64,000 nucleotides of DNA. Source: Phytoactinopolyspora halophila. Lineage in GTDB: Bacteria > Actinomycetota > Actinomycetes > Jiangellales > Jiangellaceae. This document shows positions 17,723 to 26,598 of this stretch, piece by piece (within the stretch, counting starts at the first letter, position 1; every line of letters starts with the position of its first letter). The DNA lies in the NCBI RefSeq assembly GCF_003287285.1, contig NZ_QMIG01000016.1, positions 1-64,000 of the forward strand, in the 5' to 3' direction. A program made the position numbers and the translations under genes. The notes below the pieces were generated by a model that saw only the letters and a list, made by a program, of their open reading frames with translations, did no database searches and was not told the DNA's origin.

Positions 17723-18649
17723 ATGATCGAGGTGCGGGCGCTGACGAAGCGCTACGGCGACGTACAAGCGGTGACCGACCTGAGCTTCACCGTCAAACCG
17801 GGGATCGTCACGGGGTTCCTCGGGCCGAACGGCGCCGGGAAGACTACGACGATGCGGATGATCCTCGGGCTCGACCGGCCCACGTCCGGGGACGTCACGG
17901 TGGGCGGGCGCCGGTATGCCGAGCTGGGCGCCCCGCTGCGCGAGGTCGGGGCGCTGCTGGACGCCAAGGCGATGCACGGCCGGCGCAAGGCCCTGAATCA
18001 CCTGCTTTGCCTGGCGCAGAGCAACGGCATCGGCCGCGATCGGGTGAAGGAGGTCTTGCATCTTGTGGGTCTCGACACCGTCGGTGACAAGCATGCCGGT
18101 ACGTTCTCGCTCGGCATGGCGCAGCGGCTGGGGATCGCGGCGGCCCTGCTCGGCGACCCACCGGTGCTCATGTTCGACGAACCGGTCAACGGGCTGGACC
18201 CGGAGGGCATCCGGTGGATTCGCACGCTGATGCGGGACCTGGCTGCTGAGGGCCGCACCGTCCTGGTGTCCAGCCACCTCCTCAGTGAGATGGCACAGAC
18301 GGCCGATCACCTGCTCGTCATCGGCCGCGGCGAGCTCGTCGCCGACATGCCGACCGCCGACGTCCTCGGCAACGCGGAGGCGCGGGCCGTCCTGGTACGC
18401 GTGGCCGAATCGCCCGATGAGTCGTTTCTGCAGCGGCTGACCGAGGCGGGCGCCGAGGTCACGGAGCGGGAGGACGATGCCCTGCTGGTATCCGGGCTGG
18501 ACAGTGCCCACATCGGTGGCTTGGCCACCGGCAGCGGCGCGGTGCTGTCCGAGCTCACGCCCCAGCGCGTGTCGCTGGAGGAAGCATTCATGGAGCTGAC
18601 CGAGGAGTACGTGGAGTATCACGGGGGCGAAGGGCAGGCGCAGCGATGA
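17723..18649 (+). CDS. ABC transporter ATP-binding protein (BcrA-like)
   Basis: A 308-residue ATPase with Walker A GPNGAGKTT, signature FSLGMAQRLGIA, Walker B VLMFDEPVNGLDPEG and H-loop SSHLLSEM. The LGMxQRL signature and long C-terminal domain are typical of the bacitracin/lantibiotic-resistance ATPase branch. The ATG at 17723 is preceded by GAGAGG. The stop overlaps the permease start by ATGA. Together with the permease and a following kinase/regulator pair it repeats the layout of the module at 13328-17309, although the two ATPases differ clearly. Confidence 0.92.
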   Translation: MIEVRALTKRYGDVQAVTDLSFTVKPGIVTGFLGPNGAGKTTTMRMILGLDRPTSGDVTVGGRRYAELGAPLREVGALLDAKAMHGRRKALNHLLCLAQSNGIGRDRVKEVLHLVGLDTVGDKHAGTFSLGMAQRLGIAAALLGDPPVLMFDEPVNGLDPEGIRWIRTLMRDLAAEGRTVLVSSHLLSEMAQTADHLLVIGRGELVADMPTADVLGNAEARAVLVRVAESPDESFLQRLTEAGAEVTEREDDALLVSGLDSAHIGGLATGSGAVLSELTPQRVSLEEAFMELTEEYVEYHGGEGQAQR

Positions 18650-19482
18650 GCACGATCACGACGACACCGGCCGGGCATCTCCGGGGCGATCCGGAACCGG
18701 CATCGGAGAGCGCGAGATTCCTCCGCGTCCTGCATTCGGAGTGGACGAAGATCCGGACGTTGCGTTCCACGTTCTACACCCTCGCGGTCTTCGTCGTGCT
18801 TGCGGTAGGAATGACGGCGGTCATTACGGTGGGCTCGGGTGGCGAGTACGCGGAGATGGCAGCCGAGGAGCGAGCCGCGTTCGACCCGCTCGAACTCTCG
18901 ATGTTCAGCCTGATCTTCGCCCAGCTCGCTGTCGCGGTGCTTGGAGTCCTGGTGATGACCAACGAGTACGCCACCGGGATGATCGGCCCCAGCCTCATGG
19001 CCGTACCGCGACGCGGTCACCTGCTGGCCGCCAAGACGATCGCATACACGTTGCTCGCTGGCCTTGCCGGGATTCCCACCGCGTTCGCGATGTTCCTCAC
19101 CGGCCAGGTCATCCTGGACATGCAAGGTGCCCCCTCGGCCGCGCTGATCGATGACGGTGTGCTGGAGACCGTCGTGGGAGCCGGGCTGTACTTCACCGCC
19201 CTCGGTCCCATCGCGGTGTCCGTCGGCACGCTGCTGCGCTCGACCGCCGGTGGTGTGGCCACACTGGTGGCGGGGCTGCTCCTCGCGCCGAGCCTCACCG
19301 GCACGCTGCCGGAGACGTGGGCCGAGCCGGTACAGAAGTACTATCCCACCCTTGCCGGCGCACAGTTCGTCATCGACCATCCAGCCGGATTGGGACCGTG
19401 GGCCGGTTTCGGGCTCATGTGCGCGTTCGCTGCGGTTCTGGTCGCGGCCGCATTCGTCGTGTTGCGTCGGCGTGACGGGTGA
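18646..19482 (+). CDS. ABC transporter permease of the BcrB/ABC-2 subfamily
   Basis: A 278-residue membrane protein with six hydrophobic segments. The start of the membrane part (RVLHSEWTKIRTLRSTFYTL) is the typical actinobacterial motif of permeases paired with BcrA-like ATPases. NEYATGMIGPSLMAVPRRG is the matching cytoplasmic loop. It is coupled to the ATPase by ATGA and ends 30 nt before the kinase start. The substrate is unknown; export of a peptide or hydrophobic drug is the usual role. Confidence 0.88.
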   Translation: MSTITTTPAGHLRGDPEPASESARFLRVLHSEWTKIRTLRSTFYTLAVFVVLAVGMTAVITVGSGGEYAEMAAEERAAFDPLELSMFSLIFAQLAVAVLGVLVMTNEYATGMIGPSLMAVPRRGHLLAAKTIAYTLLAGLAGIPTAFAMFLTGQVILDMQGAPSAALIDDGVLETVVGAGLYFTALGPIAVSVGTLLRSTAGGVATLVAGLLLAPSLTGTLPETWAEPVQKYYPTLAGAQFVIDHPAGLGPWAGFGLMCAFAAVLVAAAFVVLRRRDG

Positions 19483-19499
19483 CATCGTGGATCGATCCC

Positions 19500-19505
19500 T
19501 AGACT
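19500..19505 (+). promoter_or_regulatory. Likely -10 (TAGACT) for a leaderless kinase/regulator transcript
   Basis: TAGACT lies 7 nt before the ATG at 19513, the spacing typical of leaderless actinobacterial genes, and no ribosome site is present. The -35 region is not distinctive. Confidence 0.5.
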
Positions 19506-19512
19506 CCCGCGT

Positions 19513-20844
19513 ATGAGTGTGGATAGCCCGATCCCGGGCTGGATTCGCCGGGTGTGGGGCTGGTATGTGGTCCGCCAGCACCGGCTGGCGGACTGGATCC
19601 TGGCCGTCGTCGCGTACGTACCCGTGGTTATCTTCACCGTGATCCCGGGCGCGTACCAGGACGACGAGCCGAGCTCGACGCCGAGCCTGGCCTTCCGGCT
19701 CGTCCCCGAGGCGTTGCCGGACGATCCCGAACCGGATCTCGCTCAGCTGCTCGGGGATCCGATGACGGCCCCGTTCGCGGCCACGGTCATCGTGGTGGCG
19801 CCCGGCCTGACCGTGTGGGGCATCATGTACCGGCGAACACGTCCGCGCCGGCTCCTCACGGTGGCCACCGCACTGCTCTTGCTGCTGGGCAACATCGTGC
19901 CGATCGCGCTGGCGCTGTACACCTATGCCGCCTGGTTCACTGACCGCCGGCGGCTGGTCGCCTGGTCGGTGGCTGCCGTGGCCGCGCTCGTCGTCGGATT
20001 CTGGTTCGACTCCACCACCGTCGTGCTGGCGCCCGTGGCGATCGGCATCCCGCTGACGCTGGGGTTGTGGATCGGCACCCGGCGCCAGCTCGTGGCCAAC
20101 CTGCGCGAGCGGGCCGCGCGTCTCGAACGTGAGCAGCAGCTCATGGCCGAGCGGGCAGCGGCGGCGGAGCGCACCCGGATCGCGGGGGAGATGCACGACG
20201 TGGTCGCGCACCGGGTCAGCCTGATGGTCGTGCACGCGGGTGGGCTGGAGGTCAACGCGGCGGAGCCGGATGTGGCGGCGACGGCGGGCCAGATCCGCCA
20301 GACCGGGCGGGATGCCTTGAGCGAACTCCGCGAGGTCCTGGGCATCCTGCGGGACGCCTCCGACGGGAATGCGGAGGCGCCGACGGCTCCGCAACCGGTG
20401 ATCGCCGATCTCGAACATCTCGTCGCCGGATGGCGTTCCGCCGGCATGCGCGTGGATTACGAGCGGGCGGGGGAGGAGCGGGCGTTTCCAGTGCAGGTCG
20501 AGCGCACCGCGTACCGGGTAGTCCAGGAGGGGTTGACCAACGCCGCCAAGCACGCCGCCGGCGCTTCGGTTCGGGTCCGGCTCGACTACGGTCGCGATCA
20601 GCTGGGCGTCACGGTCGTCAACGGCCCACCGCCCCGGGGCAGCGAACCGGCCGGGGAGGAGGATGGCGAACGCCGTCGCGTTCCTGCCGGGCCGGCCCAC
20701 CCGCCGGGCATGCCGCTGACGTCGGGTGGTTACGGTCTCGCCGGGCTCCGGGAGCGGACGGCTCTGGCCGGCGGCGAACTGACGGCAGGCCCATTGGGTG
20801 ACGGTTCCTGGCAGATTCGGGCCACGCTCAGAGAGGTTGCGTAA
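19513..20844 (+). CDS. NarL-type sensor histidine kinase
   Basis: A 443-residue kinase. An N-terminal membrane part has four to five helices. HisKA_3 carries H228 (RIAGEMHDVVAHRVSLM), followed by HATPase_c (VQEGLTNAAKHA as N-box and GYGLAGLRERT as G-box). A Pro/Glu-rich insert (about 375-400) interrupts the ATPase domain. It probably has its own leaderless promoter and overlaps the regulator (TAATG). It is partner of the regulator at 20844 and likely controls the preceding ABC genes. Confidence 0.9.
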   Translation: MSVDSPIPGWIRRVWGWYVVRQHRLADWILAVVAYVPVVIFTVIPGAYQDDEPSSTPSLAFRLVPEALPDDPEPDLAQLLGDPMTAPFAATVIVVAPGLTVWGIMYRRTRPRRLLTVATALLLLLGNIVPIALALYTYAAWFTDRRRLVAWSVAAVAALVVGFWFDSTTVVLAPVAIGIPLTLGLWIGTRRQLVANLRERAARLEREQQLMAERAAAAERTRIAGEMHDVVAHRVSLMVVHAGGLEVNAAEPDVAATAGQIRQTGRDALSELREVLGILRDASDGNAEAPTAPQPVIADLEHLVAGWRSAGMRVDYERAGEERAFPVQVERTAYRVVQEGLTNAAKHAAGASVRVRLDYGRDQLGVTVVNGPPPRGSEPAGEEDGERRRVPAGPAHPPGMPLTSGGYGLAGLRERTALAGGELTAGPLGDGSWQIRATLREVA

Positions 20845-21491
20845 TGATCCGAGTGGTGATCGTGGACGACGAGCAGCTGGTCCGTTCGGGGCTGGAGATG
20901 ATCCTCGATGCTGCCGACGACATCGAGGTGGCGGGGGAGGCATCCGACGGGGCCGGGGCGGTTGACGTGGCGCGTGACCTCGTGCCCGACGTCTTACTGC
21001 TGGACATCCGGATGCCCGGTGTCGACGGGCTCACCGCCGCGGCCGAGCTGGCGGCGTTGCCGAATCCGCCGAAGGTGTTGATCCTCACGACGTTCGACCT
21101 CGACGACTACGTCCACAAGGCGCTGCGCGCCGGAGCCACGGGCTTCCTGCTGAAGGACACGCCACCACGCGATCTCATTGCCGCCGTGCGCACTATCCAG
21201 GACGGTGATGCGCTGATCGCGCCGAGCGTGACAAAGCGGCTGCTGCAGCAGTTCGCGAGCGCCGCCTCGCGTGATGTCGACGCGGCTGCGCGGCGGCTGG
21301 ACGTGCTGAGCGAGCGGGAGCGCGCCGTGTTGGTGGCCGTGGCCCGCGGGATGTCGAACGCCGAGGCTGGCAACGCCTTGGGCATGCGGGAAGCGACGGT
21401 GAAGGCCCACGTCAGCCGCATCTTGACCAAGCTTGACATGGCCAACCGCGTGCAGGCAGCGATCTTGGCTCACGACGCCGGTTGGGTGTGA
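20844..21491 (+). CDS. NarL/LuxR-family response regulator
   Basis: A 215-residue regulator. The receiver has phospho-acceptor D54 (VLLLDIRMPGVDG) and switch lysine in FLLKDTPP. The LuxR-type DNA-binding domain is at the C-terminus (LSERERAVLVAVARGMSNAE, then TVKAHVSRIL). Its start overlaps the kinase stop. It completes the second ABC/two-component module. The next gene, KamA-like, starts 128 nt later and is probably separate. Confidence 0.93.
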   Translation: MIRVVIVDDEQLVRSGLEMILDAADDIEVAGEASDGAGAVDVARDLVPDVLLLDIRMPGVDGLTAAAELAALPNPPKVLILTTFDLDDYVHKALRAGATGFLLKDTPPRDLIAAVRTIQDGDALIAPSVTKRLLQQFASAASRDVDAAARRLDVLSERERAVLVAVARGMSNAEAGNALGMREATVKAHVSRILTKLDMANRVQAAILAHDAGWV

Positions 21492-21619
21492 GACTGCTGA
21501 CCCTCACGGGGTATTGCACGCCCCAGGTGCGGTCGACGTATGGTCGAATCTTCGTTGTCGGAAATGCCCGCTTACCACCGCGCGTGGGCGAGGGCCGTTC
21601 GTTGCTCGAGAGGATGCGT

Positions 21620-22933
21620 ATGAGTGTGACGTTCGACGCTGCTGTGTCCCCGTCCGCTGGCCGCCGTTTCCGGGCTTATACGGCGAGGCATCTGGATGAT
21701 CTGACGGCCCGCGCGGGGCTTGACGAGGCAGAGCGGTTACGGGTGCGTGCGGTGGCCGAGGTGCTGCCGTTCCGGGTGAACGACTACGTGGTCGACGAGC
21801 TGATCGATTGGTCGGCCGCACCCGACGATCCGATGTATCGGCTCGTGTTTCCGCAGTCCGACATGCTGCCCGAACGCGATGTGTCGCGGATCGCGGAATT
21901 GCTGACCTCGGGAGCGTCGCGCCAGGAACTCACAGCGGCCGCGAACGAGGTCCGCGCGAAGCTGAACCCGCATCCCGCCGGACAGATGGAGTTGAACATT
22001 CCGTCGACGGGGGAGGAGCCGCTCAACGGGGTGCAGCACAAGTACGACGAGACGGTGCTGTTCTTTCCGAAGCAGGGCCAGACCTGCCACGCGTACTGCA
22101 CTTATTGCTTCCGGTGGGCGCAGTTCGTCGGCGAGCCCGATCTGAAGATGTCGTCTGGCGACATCGATCTGCTGGTCCAGTACCTGCGGGCGCATCCCGA
22201 GGTGACCAGCGTGCTGTTTACAGGTGGAGATCCCATGATCATGGGTGAGGGGGTGCTGAACCGGTATATCGAGCCGTTGCTGGAGCTGGACCAGCTGGAG
22301 TCGATCCGGATCGGGACCAAAGCTCTGGGGTACTGGCCGCAGCGTTGGGTCACGGACCCGGATGCGGATGACACGTTGCGGCTGTTCGAGCGCGTGGTCG
22401 AGTCGGGCAAGAACCTCGCGTTCATGGCGCACTTCTCGCATCCGCGCGAGATGATGCCCCAGCTAGCGACGGAGGCGGTGCGCCGGATCAGGGATACCGG
22501 CGCGGTGATCCGTACACAGGCGCCGCTGATCCGCATGATCAATGACGACGCGGACACGTGGGCCACCATGTGGCGCACTCAGGTGCGCCAGGGCATGGTG
22601 CCGTACTACATGTTCGTGGAGCGCGACACCGGCCCCCAGGACTACTTCGCGGTGCCGCTGGCGCGCGGATACGAGATCTTCCGGCAGGCATATCAGCAGG
22701 TGTCCGGGCTGGCTCGTACGGTGCGCGGCCCGTCGATGTCGGCGACACCCGGGAAGGTGTGTGTCGACGGCGTGACCGAGGTGGCCGGCGAGAAAGTGTT
22801 CGTGTTGCACATGATCCAGGCCCGCAACCCCGACCTGGTGGGCCGGCCGTTCTTCGCGGCCTACGACGAGAACGCGGCCTGGCTGGACGATCTCAAGCCC
22901 GCCCTGGGCGCCACCGCATTCCCCTTCGAATAG
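21620..22933 (+). CDS. KamA-family radical SAM aminomutase-like protein
   Basis: A 437-residue radical SAM protein of the lysine 2,3-aminomutase family. The [4Fe-4S] motif is CHAYCTYC (C156, C160, C163). KYDETVLFFPKQGQ precedes it and the family motif FTGGDPMIM follows. A GK in MSATPGKV sits where the PLP lysine is expected. It is shorter than classical KamA (about 415-470 plus a C-terminal tail). The region that binds the lysine side chain in KamA (CDLS motif) reads VERDTGP here, so the substrate may differ (Glu, Lys or another amino acid). Beta-amino acids made by such enzymes are used as compatible solutes or in antibiotics. The ATG at 21620 has GAGAGG 6 nt upstream. Confidence 0.85.
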   Translation: MSVTFDAAVSPSAGRRFRAYTARHLDDLTARAGLDEAERLRVRAVAEVLPFRVNDYVVDELIDWSAAPDDPMYRLVFPQSDMLPERDVSRIAELLTSGASRQELTAAANEVRAKLNPHPAGQMELNIPSTGEEPLNGVQHKYDETVLFFPKQGQTCHAYCTYCFRWAQFVGEPDLKMSSGDIDLLVQYLRAHPEVTSVLFTGGDPMIMGEGVLNRYIEPLLELDQLESIRIGTKALGYWPQRWVTDPDADDTLRLFERVVESGKNLAFMAHFSHPREMMPQLATEAVRRIRDTGAVIRTQAPLIRMINDDADTWATMWRTQVRQGMVPYYMFVERDTGPQDYFAVPLARGYEIFRQAYQQVSGLARTVRGPSMSATPGKVCVDGVTEVAGEKVFVLHMIQARNPDLVGRPFFAAYDENAAWLDDLKPALGATAFPFE

Positions 22934-22947
22934 GGCCGGAAACGGCT

Positions 22948-22968
22948 GCACGGGGGATCACCCGGTGC
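22948..22968. terminator. Short hairpin between convergent genes
   Basis: GCAC-G-GGG, loop GATCA, CCC-G-GTGC forms a 7-bp stem with one mismatch between the convergent KamA-like and methyltransferase genes. No T-run is present; termination is inferred from position. Confidence 0.4.
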
Positions 22969-22976
22969 CCGCGCCG

Positions 22977-23600
22977 TCATCGAACGTCGAGGACGCAGAG
23001 GTATCCGGTGATCCCCTCGTGTTCGTGGTAGGGCCGCTCCTCGGCCTCGCGAAGCGTGGCCACCCCCGAATCGTGCAGGTGCTGGAGGTGGGCTCGGTAG
23101 CCACCGGATTCCCACACCATCGCCTGGACGGTGACGACGACATGACCGCCGGGCCGGACGACGCGGACGAATTCGTCGAGCGCGTCCGGCCCCACGTGCC
23201 CTCCGGTGAGCGTGCCGACGCAGAGGAGCGCGTCGTAGCTGGCGGCCGCGAGGTCCAGTGGCCGGGTGAGATCGGCCTTCGTGAGCTGGCGGTAGACGCC
23301 AGACTCCCGAGCCCGGGCGAGCATTCCGGTCGAGAGATCGACGCCGTCGATGGTGAGATCGGTCAGCTTCGCCAGCTCTATCCCGGCCAGCCCCGTGCCA
23401 CAGCCCGCGTCGAGCACGCTCGCGGGGGCGTCGACGAGATCGGCAAGTCGCTCCGCGGCCAGTCGCGGAGCGACATAGCCCATGTCGGCGATGGTGTCGT
23501 GATCGTAGGTTTGAGCCCACTCGTCGTACACCTTCTCAGCTTCCCCCGGTCCGCTCAGGGAGTACGCGCGGGCGAGCAGGGCGTTGTCTGGCTCGGTCAC
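22977..23600 (-). CDS. Class I SAM-dependent methyltransferase
   Basis: A 207-residue methyltransferase with motif I VLDAGCGTGLAGIELAK, the acidic SAM ribose ligand region IDGVDLSTGML, and VRPGGHVVVTVQA. The start YDEWAQTYDHD resembles the WBSCR27/Coq5-like small-molecule group. Substrate is unknown. The start is GTG with GAGGAG 11 nt upstream. It lies 89 nt downstream of a second methyltransferase gene on the same strand. Confidence 0.85.
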   Translation of the reverse strand: MTEPDNALLARAYSLSGPGEAEKVYDEWAQTYDHDTIADMGYVAPRLAAERLADLVDAPASVLDAGCGTGLAGIELAKLTDLTIDGVDLSTGMLARARESGVYRQLTKADLTRPLDLAAASYDALLCVGTLTGGHVGPDALDEFVRVVRPGGHVVVTVQAMVWESGGYRAHLQHLHDSGVATLREAEERPYHEHEGITGYLCVLDVR

Positions 23601-23689
23601 GGCAGTTGCGCTCCTCGAATCGATGCATACCTATCGGCGGGCCGCGACCATGGTCGCGTCGCCGTGGTGAGGATGCATAATCGAGGAGG

Positions 23690-24511
23690 TCAGGGCTTGC
23701 GCGCCACCGCGCCGTACGCGTCGATGTGGGTGACGTCGTCGGATTCGGCTCGCCAGGTGGTGATCGGCACGAGTCCGGGCTCGACCATCTCCAGACCCTC
23801 GAAGCACTGGGCCAGTTGTTCCGGGCTGCGCAGGTGGTAGGGCACCCCGCCGGCTTCGGCGAGCTTCTCGCCCCCTTCGACCACGGCTGGGCCGGTGTCG
23901 GTGCCATCCCACAGCACGAGGTAGCTGCCGGACGGGAAGGGATCAATCAGCCGGGACACGATGGATCGCATCTCCTCGAAATCCGACACGTACCCGAGAA
24001 CGCCCATGAACATGACTGCCACGGGCCGGTTGAAGTTCAGGACGTTGCGAGCATCGGCGAGGATGACATCCGGATTGTGATAGTCGGCATCCACGTACGC
24101 GGTTACCCCGTCCGGCGTGGTGTCGGCCAGCAACGCGCGGGCGTGAGCGAGCACCAAGGGATCGTTGTCGACGTAGACGATCCTGGAGTCAGGAGCAATG
24201 CGCTGGGCGACCTCGTGCGTGTTCTGCATGGTAGGCAGCCCGGTGCCGACATCGAGGAACTGGTTGATGCCGACCTCCCCGGCGAGGAAGCTGACGACAC
24301 GGATGAGGAACTGGCGGGATTCCTTCGCCATGAGCACGATGTCGGGATAGGCCTCCGCGACCGCGTCGCCGGCATCGCGATCGGCTTGGAAGTTGTCCTT
24401 GCCGCCCATCCAGTAGTTCCAGATTCGTGCCGAATGTGGAACGCTGGTGTCGATCTCCGGAGCGGGTGGCTGATCGGATGTGTCCTTCATCCACGTTGGT
24501 GTGTCGTTCAT
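23690..24511 (-). CDS. DUF574 / SAV2177-type SAM-dependent methyltransferase
   Basis: A 273-residue protein with the DUF574 (PF04672) signatures: PHSARIWNYWMGGKDNF at the N-terminus, FLDVGTGLPT as SAM motif I, IVYVDNDPLVLAHARALL, and PVAVMFMGVLGYV. These proteins are abundant in filamentous actinobacteria and often lie beside XRE/DUF397 pairs; substrates are mostly unknown. The ATG at 24511 has AGGAGCT 7 nt upstream. The XRE/DUF5753 gene lies 156 nt upstream on the same strand. Confidence 0.9.
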   Translation of the reverse strand: MNDTPTWMKDTSDQPPAPEIDTSVPHSARIWNYWMGGKDNFQADRDAGDAVAEAYPDIVLMAKESRQFLIRVVSFLAGEVGINQFLDVGTGLPTMQNTHEVAQRIAPDSRIVYVDNDPLVLAHARALLADTTPDGVTAYVDADYHNPDVILADARNVLNFNRPVAVMFMGVLGYVSDFEEMRSIVSRLIDPFPSGSYLVLWDGTDTGPAVVEGGEKLAEAGGVPYHLRSPEQLAQCFEGLEMVEPGLVPITTWRAESDDVTHIDAYGAVARKP

Positions 24512-24667
24512 CTGATGAGTAGCTCCTGTCTCAAGATCGTATGGGGTGAAACCCATGTAAGCAGAAGACCGGGCCACCTGGCGAGAGTTGTCCGCATGTG
24601 TTCATGAATGAGTGTCTCCACACCCTGTCTGCCCGGTATCGCCACCCCGACGTGTCCACCGGTACTG

Positions 24668-25588
24668 TCACGACTTGAAATCGCGCAAGATGTCGTCGAG
24701 GATCGCCGGCGTTTCGTCCGGCGGCTCGGCCTGGATGCACAATCGCTCCATCGTTCCGATGTAGTGCTCGACGTCTTCTCGCTTGTCCAGGTACAGAGCG
24801 CTGGTCAACTGCTCGACGTAGACGACGTCGGGCAGATCCTGATGCGGAAACCGCAAGATGTTGAACGCGCCGCCGGCCGCGGCATGCCCACCGAAGCGGA
24901 ACGGGATCACCTGGATCCGGATGTTCGGCCGCTCGGTTGCGGCGATCAGGGCTTCGAGCTGGGCGCACATGACGGCAACGCCACCGATCGGCCGCCGCAG
25001 CGCTCCCTCGTCGATGACCGCCCACAGTTGTGGAGGCTCTTCGGAGGTGAGCAGCTTCTGCCTGGTCATGCGAAGCGTCACCCGGCGCTCGATCTCATGT
25101 GCGGGAACGTGGCTGTGCCCGAGCAGGATCACCGCTCGGGCATAGTCGGGTGTTTGGAGCAGGCCGGGAATGAATTGCACCTCATACGTCCGGATCATGG
25201 ACGCTGCTGCCTCTAGCCCAAGGTAGGACTGGAACCAGCTCGGCAGGATGTCTCCGTCGTGGTGCCACCACCCGGGCGTGTTGGCTCCCTTGGCGAGCTT
25301 CAGCAGCTCGGCCCGTTCCTTCGCGTCCTCGACACCGTAGAGGGTCAGCAGGTCTTCGATGTCTCGGACCTTGAACCCGACCCGGCCGAGCTCCATGCGG
25401 CTGATTTTCGATTCGGACGCACGTATCTCCCAGCCCGCGGTCTCGCGAGTGATGCCTTGCGCCTCTCGGAGCCGACGCAAGTGCGCGCCCAATAGCATGC
25501 GCAAAACGGTCGGCCCACCAGCCGATCCGCTTTCCGGTGGTGCCGCTGTCACGGAGCCCCCCAGGTGCTCGTCGCCCAACAATGGCAA
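24668..25588 (-). CDS. XRE-family regulator with C-terminal DUF5753
   Basis: A 306-residue regulator. The N-terminal helix-turn-helix (about 30-90) contains LRRLREAQGITRETAGWEI and SESKISRMELGRVGF. A DUF5753 domain follows (about 110-290; QFIPGLLQTPDYARAVI, GALRRPIGG). This family, with DUF397 partners, includes WhiJ-type developmental regulators of Streptomyces and has been proposed to act like a toxin-antitoxin pair. The start appears to be TTG at 25588, preceded by GGGGGA at short spacing. The DUF397 gene lies 86 nt upstream in the same direction. Confidence 0.9.
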   Translation of the reverse strand: MPLLGDEHLGGSVTAAPPESGSAGGPTVLRMLLGAHLRRLREAQGITRETAGWEIRASESKISRMELGRVGFKVRDIEDLLTLYGVEDAKERAELLKLAKGANTPGWWHHDGDILPSWFQSYLGLEAAASMIRTYEVQFIPGLLQTPDYARAVILLGHSHVPAHEIERRVTLRMTRQKLLTSEEPPQLWAVIDEGALRRPIGGVAVMCAQLEALIAATERPNIRIQVIPFRFGGHAAAGGAFNILRFPHQDLPDVVYVEQLTSALYLDKREDVEHYIGTMERLCIQAEPPDETPAILDDILRDFKS

Positions 25589-25674
25589 TCCCCCATTGCC
25601 CCAGGTTGGATTCTAATGGCCCCGCGTTTTGCAACGGAAGTGTGACCTCGTGTTACCTCCAGGGCCCAGGTCTG

Positions 25675-25911
25675 TCAATGGATGAGGCTATCGAAGTCAC
25701 CGTTCTTCGCGCCACGGATGAAGGCGGCGACCTCGTCGGGCGTGTAGACCAGGGCGGGCCCGCCGGGATCTCTGGAGTTCCGTACTGCGATACCGCCACC
25801 CGGGACCGTCGCGAGTTCCACACAGTTGCCGCTCGGATTGCTGAAGTGACTCTTCTGCCAGGTGGCTGTCGTCAACTCGTCCGCAGGAATGCCGTTGTAC
25901 GGCTCGGTCAT
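25675..25911 (-). CDS. DUF397-domain protein
   Basis: A 78-residue protein that is almost entirely a DUF397 domain: TWQKSHFSNPSGNCVELA, GIAVRNSRDPGGPAL, and the ending FIRGAKNGDFD. DUF397 proteins are small partners encoded beside XRE/DUF5753 regulators; the biochemical role is unclear. Here it precedes the regulator, on the same strand. The ATG at 25911 is preceded by a purine run containing AAAGGG. Length and motifs are complete. Confidence 0.92.
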   Translation of the reverse strand: MTEPYNGIPADELTTATWQKSHFSNPSGNCVELATVPGGGIAVRNSRDPGGPALVYTPDEVAAFIRGAKNGDFDSLIH

Positions 25912-26258
25912 GGGAAACCCTTTCCCCGTGTAGGCGGTGGCGCCGCCGACGGTGCGAGACCTCTGGCTCCCTCGCCCTGCCGTGACGCCAGGTCGGACAA
26001 CAAAAATGTGCGCCTGCACGTGCAGAAGCTCTTGCATTCGCACGGCATGGCGAGCATGATAGCGCATATGCACCTGCACGCGGGGCGGGTAGGAAGACCC
26101 TTGGCTCCTCGATGGCATGTCGATCGCTGTCCATGTCGTCGAGTGAACGGGTGGACGCACCGTGGCGTGGCTCGGGTGAGTCGCGGTTGCCATGCCACGC
26201 CACGGTGCGGACATCTGGATGGGGAGTTGTGCGGCACGAAGGATCACGGGACGCGGTC

Positions 26259-26390
26259 ATGGACCTAGCTTTTTTCCTGCTCATGGGGCTGATCATCGCG
26301 TTTTGGATGGTGGCCGACCTCGTGGTGCGGCGACGTGGCCGTGCCGCGCGCAGTGCCGTTGAATCGCACGGAGAGCGCCGGCCGCGCTGA
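26259..26390 (+). CDS. Putative 43-residue single-pass membrane protein
   Basis: The frame encodes one strong hydrophobic helix (LAFFLLMGLIIAFWMVADLVV, about 3-23) followed by a basic Arg-rich tail, consistent with an N-out/C-in small membrane protein. AAGGA lies about 15 nt upstream, further than usual. A good hairpin follows the stop at 10 nt. I recognise no family. It may be a chance frame. Confidence 0.4.
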   Translation: MDLAFFLLMGLIIAFWMVADLVVRRRGRAARSAVESHGERRPR

Positions 26391-26399
26391 CGCCACGGA

Positions 26400-26437
26400 C
26401 GCGTCCGGGGCCAGACCGGGGACCGGTCCCGGACGCG
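26400..26437. terminator. 10-bp perfect hairpin ahead of the pyr operon
   Basis: CGCGTCCGGG (26400-26409) and CCCGGACGCG (26428-26437) are perfect reverse complements with an 18-nt loop, 10 nt after the small membrane ORF. It probably insulates the pyr promoter from upstream reading. Confidence 0.55.
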
Positions 26438-26523
26438 CGGCCCGAGACCAGCAGCAATCCGGCTGGAACGACGCTCGGGCGTCAAAGAAAGGCCGCGCAG
26501 GTGTCATGGAAGTCAAGGTCTGT

Positions 26524-26598
26524 GCGCACGCGCGGGAGAATATGAACGTGCGTGTGAACCGCGCGCACGCGCGGGAGGAATGTGCATACGCGCGTGAG
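26524..26598 (+). repeat. Degenerate direct repeats upstream of pyrR
   Basis: GCGCACGCGCGGGAG occurs at 26524-26538 and 26563-26577, with a degenerate third copy at 26584-26598. This is spacer sequence (26391-26720) before the pyr promoter. No gene is visible. Confidence 0.6.
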
